Shown here: positions 10,794-23,142 of the stretch, piece after piece | How the letters are laid out: each line of letters opens with the position of its first letter | How positions within the stretch are numbered: position 1 is the stretch's first letter | Assembly: GCA_001466705.2 (NCBI GenBank) | Contig: LATX02000248.1 | Location: forward strand, 150,752 to 214,751 | From: Moniliophthora roreri | Lineage: Eukaryota > Basidiomycota > Agaricomycetes > Agaricales > Marasmiaceae | Direction: 5' to 3' | Length of the DNA: 64,000 nucleotides | Translations under genes and position numbers: made by a program | The notes under the pieces: generated by a model | Database searches by the model: none | Seen by the model: only the letters and a program-made list of their open reading frames with translations | Told to the model about the DNA's origin: nothing

Positions 10794-12885
10794 CTACCAT
10801 ATCGAACGAGCAATCGATTGCCAGAATGTGGTCTGGGTTTTCGATTTATTGGGCTCTGGAAAGCATATGATGCATCGCGATACAGAGATCATTGAGAAGG
10901 CGAGCAGATACTCACCGTCAACGAGAATTTCAAGCTCGGGATACCCAAGTGAGCGCGCGAAATCTGCGGTATTCGGGTCAAGGCCCCGGGCGACTTGCCA
11001 GTCACGGATGGCGTCATAGACTGAAGGTGGCCACTTTGCAGGCTCGTGTCTTGGCAGCTTGACCGCCGGGATGAGTTTAGGGATTCCCAGATGTTCCCAC
11101 TCATGTCTTGGAATTTCACTTGAGCCCACTGGATCAAAGGACCAGAAGTGGGTGCGACCACTGTCTATCCAGGATAGTAGGCTCTGCTCAGTCAAAGGAT
11201 ACGGAAGTGGATGCATGAAGAGGTAGATAATCCTCTCTCTTTTCATGGCCAGTGGATTAAAATTATAGGGCGATTGGAACTCCACCGACCATTCTGAAAA
11301 TATCATAGCTTTTAAGTAGAGCACTCAATATCTGTCTGTGATTTTTCATAAAAGTGATGCATACGATAGTCCTCTGGATTCGTTGAGGTAGCATTGAAAA
11401 CCCTGGGTGCCTGTGCAAGCCAGGCTTCTTGAAATGCTTTTTTATAGGATTGGGATGGTTCGAAGCTGACGGTGAATACGCCCCACTTGGGGGGATCTAA
11501 TACCACTCTGCAAAGTGTCGAGTCAGATGTCAGTGCCTTTATGCCCCATTAAAACTCTCGGGACCTACCGGGTCAATCTAGTATCATGAATCCTCGTTTG
11601 ACTACGGACCGGAGCCTTCCATAAGCCGATATCAGACTCACAGGTATATGGTAACCTAGCAATTTCTACCCCAGAACGTGTGTAGATGGCGTCGAAGCGC
11701 AACGGACCGAAGAGACAAGTCGGAGGATGCCACCATTCGGACCCTATGCCGCATTCACATTCTATCGTGTCCCTATTCCGTATGGCGTAGGCGTACTGGA
11801 CTATAGCTCGATCAAAATAAAATCCCTGTTTTCCGAAGAAACGGATTGCAGTATCCTGCTTGAGCATGTCCATGCCTGACGGCACTAGTATTTTTGGGTC
11901 CAGGTTAGGCTGGAAATCAAGTTCACCAAAGATGTGCATTGTGTGAGCCCGAGTTGGGTCGTTGCACAACATCGCGGTTCTCGTGTCGATCCAGCAATTC
12001 AAAACCGGGTCGAGATGGACTCCTGACTCCCTGAGTCGTACACACTGCGATAAATGAACTTCTAGGGTAATCACGGGCGTACCAAGTAACACAGTACGAA
12101 CCTTTTGAAATTCGAGGAACAGGCCCCCCCAGAACTCCGATTCACGAATAAAATGTCGCACAGGCATCAAGCCGGCTTGTATTCCTCGTTAGTATTTGCA
12201 AAATTTTGAAATGAAACCGCAACGTACCATCGTAGAAAATCAAGGACGGGATGGATGTCCGGTTGATACCAAAGAGCTGAAGCCTGGTTTCATCTCTGAA
12301 AGTTATGAGAGAACGGCATCTGATAGAGCAGCAACTGAACTTACATTTCTTGAGAGGTCTTCAAGAAATCTCTCTTCCATGCCTGCGCGACTGATACGTT
12401 AGACGATGTGTAATTGTATCGGGAAAAAATCAAGAATTTTACTGCACTTGAGCCCTGCCCACGGTAGGACATAACGATGAATGTGGATGCAGGTTTGTTT
12501 TGTATGCGAGCGATATGAACACGCCTTTCGACGTCGATGGCTTTTTTCATGTCAAATAGAGTAGGATCCCATTCCCATTCTCTGAATTTTTCTGAGAGGA
12601 TTGTCTTGACAATAAGCATATCGCCTCGCTTGACGGTTTCAAACTGCGGGGAATAGAGAACATCCAGATCATTTATACCAGTCATAATTTGCCAACAAGA
12701 TTGTAACTCACCTCATCATACTCTTCATCCTCCGAGTTTGTGGGACGGTTTATCACTGTGGCTACTGTACCACGAAGATCGACCGACTGCGTGGTGATGG
12801 AGATGACCTGGTTGATCTGATCCCGTCCGACATTGTTGGATGTGCTGCCGACAACACGAAACCCCGACGAGTTAGAAATATTCAT
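10794..12885 (-). CDS. Unrecognised 579-aa agaricomycete protein (gene H)
   Basis: Seven reverse-strand exons join in phase: 12885-12712, 12643-12345, 12295-12228, 12184-11569, 11507-11365, 11293-10916 and 10855-10794. The first residues (MNISNSSGFRVVGSTSNNVG) resemble the short Ser-Gly/Asn-Asn-Val leader I associate with mushroom NLR-type and other accessory proteins. No P-loop, NACHT or membrane segment follows. The middle has a conserved-looking block (FIRESEFWGGLFLEFQKVRT) and the end has ARSLGYPELEILVDE. I cannot name a function. All introns are standard GT-AG and no lesion is visible, so it is probably expressed. A deletion remnant of the same gene lies at 15370-15640. Confidence 0.75.
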
Positions 12886-13170
12886 GTCAGGAACTTGAAT
12901 CGAGGAAGATCTGATGATGGTGGTGGTGGAAAAGCAAGCTGGTCAAAGTATGCATGATGCTGTACAGGTTGTATGTCACGCGCACAGTGTGTTAGCCGTT
13001 GAGCCCATAATATATTGATGTGAGTTCGTTCAACCCGTTATGTATCTTTGCTTCTCCAAACTCCACTGCTCCATATCAAACACGAAAGAATGCGAATCCA
13101 CAACTGCTCCCTCTGCACCCCAAGTGGCATGGAATGCCTATTCACCATCCTTTAAGCCTTACCTTCTTCA
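12886..13170. other. 5' flank of gene H
   Basis: This is non-coding sequence upstream of the reverse-strand gene H. Bases up to about 12970 are matched by the remnant around 15540-15640. A gtggtggtgg tract sits at 12919-12930. Confidence 0.4.
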
Positions 13171-13174
13171 ACCT

Positions 13175-13370
13175 GGAGGGTATATAAGATGCATGAACAT
13201 CACCGAGGTGCCCAGAGCGCTGATCGATGACCCTTTGGTCTTATTACGCGTCGCCCATATCAATAAATTGCTGCATTTATCATCGAGTCCAAGGGAATCG
13301 GGCCGGAGTTGATTTATAGAAAGAGTGAGACGCCGGCCTGGCCTGCGAGGTTGCATATGTAGACGCAATG
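13175..13370 (-). pseudogene. ALG12 fragment (luminal C-terminal part), decayed
   Basis: Aligned by eye, this stretch follows 16110-16325 of the intact ALG12 last exon in the same orientation, with shared blocks such as agcgctgatcgatga, ttattacg.gtcgcccat and gagacgcc.gcctgg. Point changes and deletions destroy the frame. It lies just upstream of gene H, whose own remnant lies next to the intact ALG12. Confidence 0.65.
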
Positions 13371-14134
13371 AGCTGCTATGCACGAGCAAGATCTATTACT
13401 AGATGGGTATCACTAAGGATAGAATAATAAATTGCATACCCCATCTATATGCTTGTGGGAAGGAAGGCGATTTGACTACTATTGGAGCCTGGTCTAGAAA
13501 ATGACAGCGGTGGGTGGCGGTGTGGATGTCGCTAACGGCAGGGACGCGCACCTTCAACTACCGCGGAAGGTAGTTGAGGCATAGATGTCTGAATCTGGCA
13601 AGTAGCTGGACCTTGGTCGGGGTCGCATGTATTGCGTCTCGACCAACTTTGGATCATTGCGCGCAGTAAACTAGAGCGATTTTTCGGTGGTACAATGCAA
13701 CGTCCGGTCCGGCTAGTCATTTTCGCTCTCAAAGGTAGAGAATGTGCGGATTCGGTAATTGTAATGATGGTCTGGGTGTAGCGCATTCTGAGGTAGAATG
13801 CTGTACTTGTAGACCCGTTTGCACTTGAGATTGAGAACGGGTGGCCCTTTGCCTGAGTTTATTGAATCACCAGAAAGTTAGAATGACCTGCCTTGATCGA
13901 ATCAGAGCGTACCTCGACCCCAGCAAACCGCCGTCCATCAATACAGCTGTCCGAACGCTCGCTGGGTTTTTGACGGATTTTTTTCCCGAGTTGAACTGAA
14001 CAAGACTTCCAGGCTGGTGAAAAGAACAAGCAAGTTTGAGTTGATTTATTGCTTCACGTCAGCACCGTGACCGCTGTCGCTAAGTCTGACGCCTTGATGA
14101 CCATAGCCATCACTCCGGTTCTCCCGGGCCCGCA
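13371..14134. other. Intergenic, no gene seen
   Basis: No supported gene. The last ~150 bp before 14135 are the promoter of the PLP-homeostasis gene. Confidence 0.4.
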
Positions 14135-15129
14135 ATGCGCATGCTCCGAACTCTCCTTCACACCCCCAGGACCATCGCATACCTAAGCCTCCGGAGAATG
14201 AGCACCTTCACCCCATCATTCCAACTCGCCACCTCTGACCGTACCGATGAATTACGCGAATCACTCAGCGAAATCCGAGAGCGCGTAGGATCCGCTGCTA
14301 CACTCGTCGCTGTATCCAAATACAAGCCGTCCTCAGATATATTCGTTTGCTATGAAAATGGACAAAAAGATTTTGGTGAAAACTATGTTCAAGAATTAGT
14401 TGATAAAGCTAAGGAGGTGAGTACTTGTGTTTCCGTCGATGTCGTACAGTTGGGTTAACGTGATCCGAGTGTCCGTTAGCTACCCAATGACATTCGATGG
14501 CATTTTATAGGCACGTTGCAGTCGAATAAAGCAAAACTTGTTTCTTGTGTGTATCTTCATTCGCATACTTGCTGTGCAACATTAACACGGCGACGACAGC
14601 CATACCAAACCTCCACACCGTCCAAACCATTTCATCATCCAAAATCGCTGATGCGCTGAACAAAGCCTTACCTGAAGAACGTACAAAAACACCTCTCAAC
14701 GTTCTCATACAAGTCAACACCTCAGGCGAGGATACAAAGTCGGGGTTACCTCCGCTTTCCCGTGACTCGAACTCGGACGACTCGGAATTGAAGCAGCTGG
14801 CGAAATACATCATAATCAGCTGTCCAAAACTACACTTGCAAGGTCTTATGACTATTGGAGCGTTAGAGTTGTCGTTGAACGCTACAGAGACGGAGAAGAA
14901 TGCTGATTTTGAGAGGTTGAAGGAGACAAGAGATGTTTTGAGCGAGTGGTTGCGTGCAGAAGGTGAAGATGAAGGAAAGTGGGGACAAGATGGCAAATTG
15001 TTGTTGAGTATGGGTATGTCGAGCGATTTTGAGGCTGCGTTGAAGGCTGGGAGTGATATTGTACGTGTTGGGACGGGGATATTTGGGCAGAGGAAGAAGA
15101 AGGAAGAAGTTAAACAGTCGAGTTCGTAG
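14135..15129 (+). CDS. Pyridoxal-phosphate homeostasis protein (YggS/PLPBP family)
   Basis: Exons 14135-14416, 14480-14546 and 14600-15129 give 292 aa. The family is a PLP-binding alanine-racemase-like barrel without racemase activity that buffers free PLP. Visible landmarks are LVAVSKYKP with the PLP lysine, the block DFGENYVQEL, IRWHFIGTLQSNKAKLV, IPNLHTVQTI, then GLMTIGAL and LSMGMSSDFEAALKAGSDIVRVGTGIFG. The first ~25 residues (MRMLRTLLHTPRTIAYLSLR) look like a mitochondrial presequence, and the in-frame Met at residue 22 would give a cytosolic form. The central segment between the conserved blocks is slightly longer than in bacterial YggS. Confidence 0.93.
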
Positions 15130-15369
15130 AGACACCGGTATGTCTAGCTGGATTTTGCCAGAACGTGTTATTAAGGACCGCTTTTTCAGACGATTTGGCA
15201 CTGGAACATACAATCTACGTATGTAAACGACTACCGAATCTCAGCTGATACGCGGAATTTGAACAGAGCAGAGAATAGACTGACACTTCATGGTACAAGA
15301 TACACATCGTAGGTAATTGTACAAGTAATCGGAGACGAAGTAACGAAAGATATCGTACAGTGAGGAACG

Positions 15370-15640
15370 CATTGCCAAAGAGCTACCATATTGAATGAGC
15401 AATTGATTGCCAGAGTGAGACTTTCGCCTTTCAAGCTCTGGGAAGCATACAGCGCCGGCTGGTCTGATCCTGTCCGACGTCATTGAATGTACTGCCGACG
15501 AAGCTGGACCTGGATGAGTTAGAAATGCTCATATCAGGAGCTCTAATCAGAGGACCTAGGAGAGCAGCGATGATACGACGGTTAGCTCCTGGTGGTAGAG
15601 GTTAAACAGCAAGCTGATCAAAAGCTTTTACAGTTTCATG
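15370..15640 (-). pseudogene. Deletion remnant of gene H (3' end fused to 5' end)
   Basis: Bases 15385-15450 match the 3' end of gene H (10795-10865). Bases 15460-15640 match its 5' end (12815-12970), including ggtctgatcctgtccgac and gagttagaaat.ctcat.tcagga. About 1.9 kb of the gene between them is gone. It lies beside the intact ALG12, mirroring the intact H plus ALG12 fragment at 10.8-13.4 kb. The surroundings (15130-15914) hold no other gene. Confidence 0.65.
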
Positions 15641-15914
15641 TACTGATTCATGGTGAATAGAGCGGTTCTCAGAATCGCTCGAAAGTAGTCTCTTCGTACA
15701 TAACAGCAAGCGCCTAATGAGGAACTACCCCGATGTCTGAAGAGTATCAACCACCGACCTTCGCGTGGAAGACGGAGACACACCATTCGGTCCAAACATT
15801 CGACAGTCGTAACTTGATTTTTTGAAGGACTCTGAGGCACAGCCTAACTAATTCCAGCCACAAGCTTGAAATAGTAGAAATCTATTGAACATGAGCACTA
15901 GTAATTCCAATCTA

Positions 15915-17869
15915 TCATATCTGCCTTTCCAGAATCCATAACTGTTCCTCCTTCTCCATCCTCAACACGCCCCAAATCCCTTCATGCATCACGTCCCCCA
16001 TAATATTATCCAATACCTTCCCGTTCAAATTCACTTTCCACCCAGCAAACCCATCAATAACGTCGATGACTTGCCACTTCCTCCTATTTTTAAAGGTAAA
16101 CTGATCGGGGGAATATTCAGATATGAGATGTGTGAACGTTTTCGAGGAGCTTAAAGCGCTAATCGATAAACCTTCTGTTTTATTATACGTCGTCCATGTC
16201 TCCGGGTCGTTTATATCAATAACAGGTACACCGCGGTACGTGAGTCCGTGGGGATAGGGCGGTGTGTTAGTTTGTAGGAATAGTGAGGCGCCAGTTTGGG
16301 CCGCAAGGTTGGATATGTGGACGTGGTAGGCTACTGCAAGAGTCTGTGTACTCTTTTGGAGAGGTTGACTGTTGACATAGTGGTTGAACTTTGTGAGTGC
16401 GACGCCGCCGGGGTAGTTGGCAGTTGATGCAGCGGTAGTTAGAGCGGTAGCTGCTAGATTTAGGACTATCGCCGCTACCACTCCGAGGAAGTATAATCGG
16501 CCCATAATGTGTGATTTGCGTCTGGATACCCTTTGAAAAGATGAACGAATGAGATTGATCCTGCCTTGGCAATTCAACGTGGTAAAGAAGAGACCTACAT
16601 CCATCTGGCAGCTCGAGAGGCTGCTATATTAAACGCAGGCACGACGTATACGATGAATCGCCATTCTTTGTGGCCGAGAGCGCTGATAAGGGTGATGAAG
16701 GTGATATAAGGTGTCAGGAAGGTCTGGATACGTCTTTCGAGGAAGAAAGCGAATAAGGATAGTGGCAGTGCTGTCAGGAGGAGTTTTGGGAGGTACGAGA
16801 GGAAGTATGTCCAAGGTGGAGAAGTCTGTGTAATGGTATGAGACAATGAGAGCGCTAAAGGGGCTGAAGGCGGCTTACACCCCACTCTGAGCTCTTGCCC
16901 TGAATGACGTTGAAGTAGATACCAGAAAACTCGGGCCATAAAGGCTCGGTCTTCCAAAAATATGTGTCGGCTGCAATGGTGAGTCCTGCCAGAAGCCCCA
17001 TTAGCAATACCGTACGTCAAGCGCTTCTCCATACCTATCGAACATAGACCTGACAAAAGGCCAACTTTGATAACGCCAGGCAAAGTGCAAACGCGGTAAT
17101 ACAGGTATTGAAGGACAATGGGACCGAGAAGCAGAGCAACCTCGGCACGGAAGATGACGCTTGTCACAACAAGCAACGCAATGGCCACGTAGACCCTCTT
17201 TGGTGACGGTGCTAACGCGTTCGGGGCACGGTCAACGAGAAAAAAGGTAGCCAAGTTGACTAAAAAAAGACTCATGAGGTTTATATATCCTCAAATAGAA
17301 GCTATCCTACCTGGAAACAGAGCAAACATGTTCGGAAGCGTGCGTCCCATCCAGAAAGGGACGTGGAACTGGGAGACAGTAAACAATGCGAAGAACATCC
17401 CCGTCAGGCGGCCAAAACGTTTCGATACTGCATGGCGTATCAAGCAGAGGCCTATGCCATTGATCATAGCCAGTACCAGACGAACTGGAATACATGTGAG
17501 TCTACGGAGTGTGTGGAAAGTGATGACATACCAATGATCTGAATGTCGAATTTACTGTGTACCAGATTGAAATAGCTTGCAACCTGGATCACAGGAGTTG
17601 ATATCCATGCAAGCAATATGCTTCCGATGAATGTACGAGGCACTGCTCCAGGAAACGTGAAATGGTCATACTAGAATGAATGATTCGTTCAGCACCCTTT
17701 GTTCGAATTATTCAAAACCTACTTTTTGAAAGTTTTCAGGCCCGACGCCATACATAAGGACATCATGAGTCGCATGAAGGTTAAAACTCTCCTCGACCTT
17801 TGTAAAGGGGGCGAGCAAGACGTGAAGTCCACCTGTGACAAGAATCAGCGCGTCCAATGCAAAGCTCAT
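15915..17869 (-). CDS. ALG12: Dolichyl-P-Man:Man7GlcNAc2-PP-Dol alpha-1,6-mannosyltransferase
   Basis: Seven reverse exons join in phase: 17869-17723, 17670-17532, 17484-17311, 17259-17035, 16985-16879, 16825-16599 and 16521-15915, giving 541 aa. The GT22-type ER membrane enzyme adds the eighth mannose to the lipid-linked oligosaccharide for N-glycosylation. Landmarks are the first luminal loop TKVEESFNLHATHDVL with its acidic pair, YDHFTFPGAVPRTF, WPEFSGIYFNVIQGKSSEWG, and the family signature ALGHKEWRFI followed by the block YVVPAFN. Many hydrophobic segments occur, and a last one near LGVVAAIVLNLAATALTTAA precedes a luminal tail. The length is typical. The start faces the ABC transporter gene across 125 bp. 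Confidence 0.93.
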
Positions 17870-17994
17870 AGTGACGGTTGTGGGGTGAGCGCGAGCGGCC
17901 CGCGATCAAAATAACTGTAAACAGCAATCGTAACCTCTACCTCATTGAGCAACAACTCGAGGTCCCTGAGGAACTCACGACGTATGCTGCGACT
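17870..17994. promoter_or_regulatory. Shared divergent promoter, ALG12 / ABC transporter
   Basis: Only 125 bp separate the start codons of two genes transcribed away from each other. Both must take their core promoter from this interval or from inside the neighbour. No obvious TATA box is present. Confidence 0.6.
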
Positions 17995-20900
17995 ATGACT
18001 CGACTACCGTGGCTCTCGATATCTTTGCTCTACTTGACCGCTGTGCAGGCTAAAAATTACTCGTGGCCGAAGCGAACACAATCGACACTTTCGCAATATC
18101 AACTTCATTCCGTGAGTCGCTTCTGGAATCAAACTTCGCAGGAACGTACCCATGTCATGCTCTATAGGATCTCGGAATAGGTCGTGATGGTATTCAAGCT
18201 CATTTTGAATAATTATTCCACCGGAACTTACACTGCTGAGCAGAGAAATGCCCGCCCTGTTTCAACTGCATGCTCCCAGCGTTCACATGTGGTCAATACG
18301 GAGACTGTAATCCTTACGACGGTCAATGCAAATGTCCACCAGGATGGAGCGGAATTGACTGCTTAACGCCTCGTACGTGAGTTCGTCGACTTTCGGGGCA
18401 CAAGACTCAGCCTATACTGCAGAGTGTGATTCGTTGGCGGATGGGGAACAACGTAGACCCCGAGAACCAGGAAAGAGTTGTGAATGTAAAGAAGGATGGG
18501 GAGGAATCAACTGCAATGGTGTGTCTACATTACGTGTCTTTTCCGCAGGCATCATTGACGTGTTTCTACAGTCTGCAAGACTGACGACGCTTGCGTGGGA
18601 TTCCCTTTGCACGGTGGGGTTCCGGAAGATGGAGGTTTACCCGTAGGCAACATGACATGCTACAAGGGCGGCGAAACGGTTTTCAATAATCACCAAATGT
18701 GCAATGTTACCAGTTAGTCGCAATCTGCACCATGCGATTCACACTCACCAACTTCATTATCTCCCTTTCAGACCGCAAAATCATTGATCAAGTGGGGGCT
18801 GACAAACCTGTCCAAGTCACTTTTGGCTGCGACAAGGAAGATGCCACTTGCACCTTCCAGTTTTGGGTGGCAGAAATTGAATCATTTTACTGTGCATTGG
18901 ATGGTTGTTCGTCAGAGGTCAAACATGGATATGACACTAATACCACCATATACCAATGCGACAAGCTGAAATGTAGCTGTGTGCCTGGGCGATTCATCTG
19001 TGGCGAGAATGGAAGTGTTGGTGCGTCACCGGCCTCGAATGCCGTCAAAGCCTCTGCTGATTTCTCTTGTAGACATCAGCGATTTCCTGAAAGAAGAAAT
19101 CAAAGGCCCCGCCAAGTTTAGCTGTAAAACCGGTGCTGGGTGTCAATTTGAGGAAGACGCCATGAACAGCTTGATTTCTGACATTTTCGGTGATCCATAT
19201 ATCACCTTGGACTGTTTTGGTGGCGAGTGTCTGCATTACTCACAGGTACCAGGCTATGTTGTGAGTGTCTCCTTTCTCCACGATCATTCTACGTGTTAAC
19301 AAGGTTGGTTAGCGTCCTCCTAAACCGGACAATACCCTGTGGGTGGCGTTAAGCGCAGCAGGAGCATGTCTTCTTGTCTTTGTCACTTCCGCAGGTACGG
19401 CTGTTCAACCATGCAATTCACGGCAACTAGTAACATCTGTTAGTGATCTGGTACGCTGGCCGAGCGTCTAGTGGCAGTTTCGGACACATCCAACTCCCAG
19501 AGAATGAGGCGGCGCGACTTATGACCGATCATGTTCCTGCTTCTCTTCACTTTTCCGATATCTCATACACTCTCGGTAACAAGACTATCCTTTCTGGCGT
19601 TCAAGGCAGCGTGAAGCCGGGACAAGTCATGGCCATCATGGGTGCATCCGGCGCTGGAAAGTCTACTCTTCTGGACATCCTAGCGAGGAAGAACAAGCGA
19701 GGCAATGTCCAGGGCACTACTCTCGTGAACGGAAGAGAGGTTAAGGATGAAGAATTCAGGGAAGTGACCGGCTTCGTCGACCAAGAGGATACTCTTATGG
19801 GGACGCTGACTGTCTACGAGACGGTCCTGTATAGCGCCTTGCTAAGGTTACCGCGGGAGATGAGCTTTGAGGCGAAAAAGTTCAGGACGTTGGAGACTCT
19901 AAACGAACTTGGGCTGCTACAAATTAAAGATATGAGGATTGGCGAGACTGGTATGTTAAATATGGTCACGCTTGAACCTGAATTGACCTTCGGACGCTAG
20001 GCAATCGGTCAATATCGGGGGGTGAGAAGAGACGGGTATCTATTGCCTGTGAGCTGGTAACTAGTCCATCTATCTTGTTCCTTGACGAGCCTACGAGTGG
20101 TACGTGCATCCGTTCAATAACCTGCACACTATATAACATCTCTTTAGGTCTGGATGCCTACAATGCCTATAACGTCGTCGATTGCCTGGTTACACTGGCC
20201 AGAGACTATAATCGAACTGTTGTATTCACGATCCATCAACCTCGTAGCAACATTGTTGCGCTGTTCGATCAACTTGTTCTCCTGGCTATGGGCAAAACTG
20301 TCTATTCAGGTGAATTTTCGAAATGTCAAGACTACTTCGCGAGCATTGGACGCCCGTGTCCACCAGGGTTCAACATCGCAGACTATCTGAGTATGTGTCC
20401 ACTGCCATGTGCCGAATACGTGCTAACCATACTATCACAGTCGATCTCACCGTCAACGCGAGCGTTGAATCTCCTATTAGCCGTGACAGTGCAACTCTAG
20501 AACCGCCTTCGCCAGCTGATACCACCAACATTGGTGACGAAGAACGAGCTGCGGGAACCCAGGCCGTGCCGCTTGCTGTGCGTTCTCAACCCTCTCCACC
20601 ACTTGCAGAACATCCCTCAGGAGCAAACTCAATCTCTTCCTCCACCGGTGCTTTCATTAAACGCAAGACGTCGCAGCTCCTTGAAGCAGTTTCATCGGCT
20701 TCCCAACGATCAACGGATACTCCGATTGCTCCAAAGCTTGCGCAATTAGTTTCATTCTATGAACAGAGTACTATTGCTGCCGATATAAAGGCTGAAGCTG
20801 ACGCATTCAAGAGAGCTAGTCAAGGTGACGGGACTAGCGAAAATGAGACACGGGATGTGGCAGTGGAGACGGCTTTGCTACGAGGCCGAAAGAGGGCATC

Positions 20901-22171
20901 CTGGGGAACTCAGTTCAGAATACTAAGCGGTCGGGCTTTCAAGAACTTGTATCGGGACCCTGCATTATTAATGGTGCACTATTCTTCCGCCATTCTCATC
21001 GCATGTGAGTTCTGCTCTTCTGCGCTGTTGCACTTGGATGCTCATGTTTCTACCCGAAAAACAGTGATAGCTGGATTCTTTTTCCGGAATGTGACGTGAG
21101 TAACCTGTACTCTCCAATATATTTATGTTCAGTTTACTGACATCTTTTATGAAGCATTGACATTGCTGGCTTCCAGAACCGATTAGGTATGTTTCGAACC
21201 GCGTTCGGATCTATGTAGTGGCTCACTATCCAACCATCAGGGTTGTTCTTCTTTACGCTGGCCCTTTTCGGCTTCTCTTGTTTGTCCAGTCTCGGTCTCT
21301 TTGCGAATGAGAGGATCTTGTTCATTCGGGAAAGGTTTGCCGTGTTTCTGCGTTCTTCATGGTCCCTTTTAACGTTATTTTAGATCGAATGGATACTACT
21401 CTTCTTTCACCTATTTTTCGTCCAAAGTACGTTATCTGTCATTTGATGCGAGGGGTTGTGCGTTGACTTGATAATAGATACTCTTTGATATTCTCCCGCT
21501 TCGGGTTGTTCCACCTCTTATTTACGGCGGAATAGTCTACGGATTGGCGGGACTAGTGGCCACAGTCCCAGCTTTCTGGAAATTCATTCTCGCTCTCGTG
21601 CTATTCAATCTCACAACTGCCACGTTCGTCTTGTGGTTATCGATTGCCTTCGCGAATACTAGCGTCGCCAGTCTGGTGGGAACGTTGGTGATGCTTTATA
21701 AGTATGTCATTTACTTGACGGGAACGAATTGTGATCCTAACGCCGTGATTAGTCTGTTATTTACAGGACTGCTCATCAATCGCGAGACCGTTCCGAAAGC
21801 GCTTCAATTCCTGCATACGATATCCTTCTTCCATGCTGCATTCGAGGCGTTAGCTGTGAATGAGCTGCGATACCTCACGTTGAAAGAAGTCAAGGTGAGA
21901 TTCTTTTCCCGTATGATAAGAATTAGAAGCTGATTAGTACCCACACATAATAGTATGGCGTTGAATTAGATGTCCCCGCAGCTACCATTCTTTCCACTTT
22001 TGGTTTACGAGTAGGGGTTCGTCGATTCGCTAATTTGTTTCACCAACGTGGCGCTAATTCCAGTTACAGTCATTCTGGTGGCCGAATATCTCGCTTCTTG
22101 GCATCTTTTGTGCTGGCTTTACAATCATCAGTTACATCACGCTTCACTATTTCGTGAAAGAAAAGCGGTAG
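17995..22171 (+). CDS. EGF-bearing ABCG half-transporter (yeast Adp1-like)
   Basis: This is a many-exon gene. A signal peptide ([19 protein letters not shown]) leads into a Cys-rich ectodomain with EGF-like repeats ([39 protein letters not shown]). A membrane segment near 19330-19395 follows, then the nucleotide-binding domain. The NBD has Walker [10 protein letters not shown] (around 19640), Q-loop FVDQEDT, signature [10 protein letters not shown] (around 20010), Walker [11 protein letters not shown] (around 20075) and H-switch FTIHQPRS. A Ser-rich linker (about 20440-20880) precedes the C-terminal membrane domain, which ends FVKEKR at 22171. Several introns split these motifs, and phases work where checked. 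Adp1-like proteins are ER/vacuolar or plasma-membrane ABCG transporters with unknown substrate. No lesion is visible. Confidence 0.9.
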
Positions 22172-23142
22172 TGGCTGGCCGAATAATTCTTGGCTTACTG
22201 CATCATAAACAGCAGTAATGGGTCTCTTTTGCTGTGCTTGTTATGGATGGCATGTTTTGTATTTCTAAAAATTCGCTTGATGCTATATAATGTGGATACA
22301 CCCGACTACATCGTCTTCCGGTCCGATCAATCTTCTTGGGGTCCTAGCTTGGTACTCCCAACGAGAACATTCACACGTTCAGACCAAACGGAGTTAGTAT
22401 TTGGCGCTCTTTGATGGAGTATTACAAGTTTTGGATGACACTCAAGAGGTCCGGATTGTCCAGATTGCTCAGATCGACATATCAGAAATCCCCGGAGGCA
22501 ATGCGCCAAAAGAGTGGCGTTATCGTTTCTGGGGCGTTTCTGGTACAGCATACTTTAGCTAGACTCCAAACGGTAGTGCGGACGTCGGCAAAAAAAGTTG
22601 AAAAGTATTCCTGTTGTAAATAAGTACGCCCCTGAGATACATGTTCTAAGCATTGCAGTCCGCCGGCTGGATGATAAGTAATAGTGACCACATACATAGA
22701 AAAAAGGCTTGAGAAAGGCGTTGATGGAGTGGGGGTCTATATCAAATTGTAGTAACGCACGGAATACGAGGACCGATTGCAGTCGAAAAAAAAAGGAGGA
22801 TGGAAAGAAAGAGAAACAGGAAAAGATACAATTGAGAATAGGTATCACGATTGTAAAATGGGTAGTGGAAGCTTTGAAAATCGTCGCTTCGTCTATGAGT
22901 GGGCGACCCAAAAGTACAGAGGTATCATGCCGAAAATACTAATAGTAATGAGTACATGCAGAGAGTGTGAGAAGAGTGGGCGAGCATGGAGAAAGAACAG
23001 AATGACAGACGATTGTAGGAAGTGAAGTGATGATGCGAGGTGAATGTTCTGAGACTATGGAACAGCGGAAAGTTCATCTTCAGTACAAGGGATGTGAAAG
23101 AGATAGATATACCTGTCGTCTTGGCGAATGATGAGCAGTCCG
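22172..23142. other. Intergenic, no gene seen
   Basis: This gap lies between the convergent ABC transporter and kinase genes. Purine-rich low complexity is present at 22785-22830 (gaaaaaaaaaggaggatggaa). I see no coding gene. It probably holds both 3' UTRs. Confidence 0.5.
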
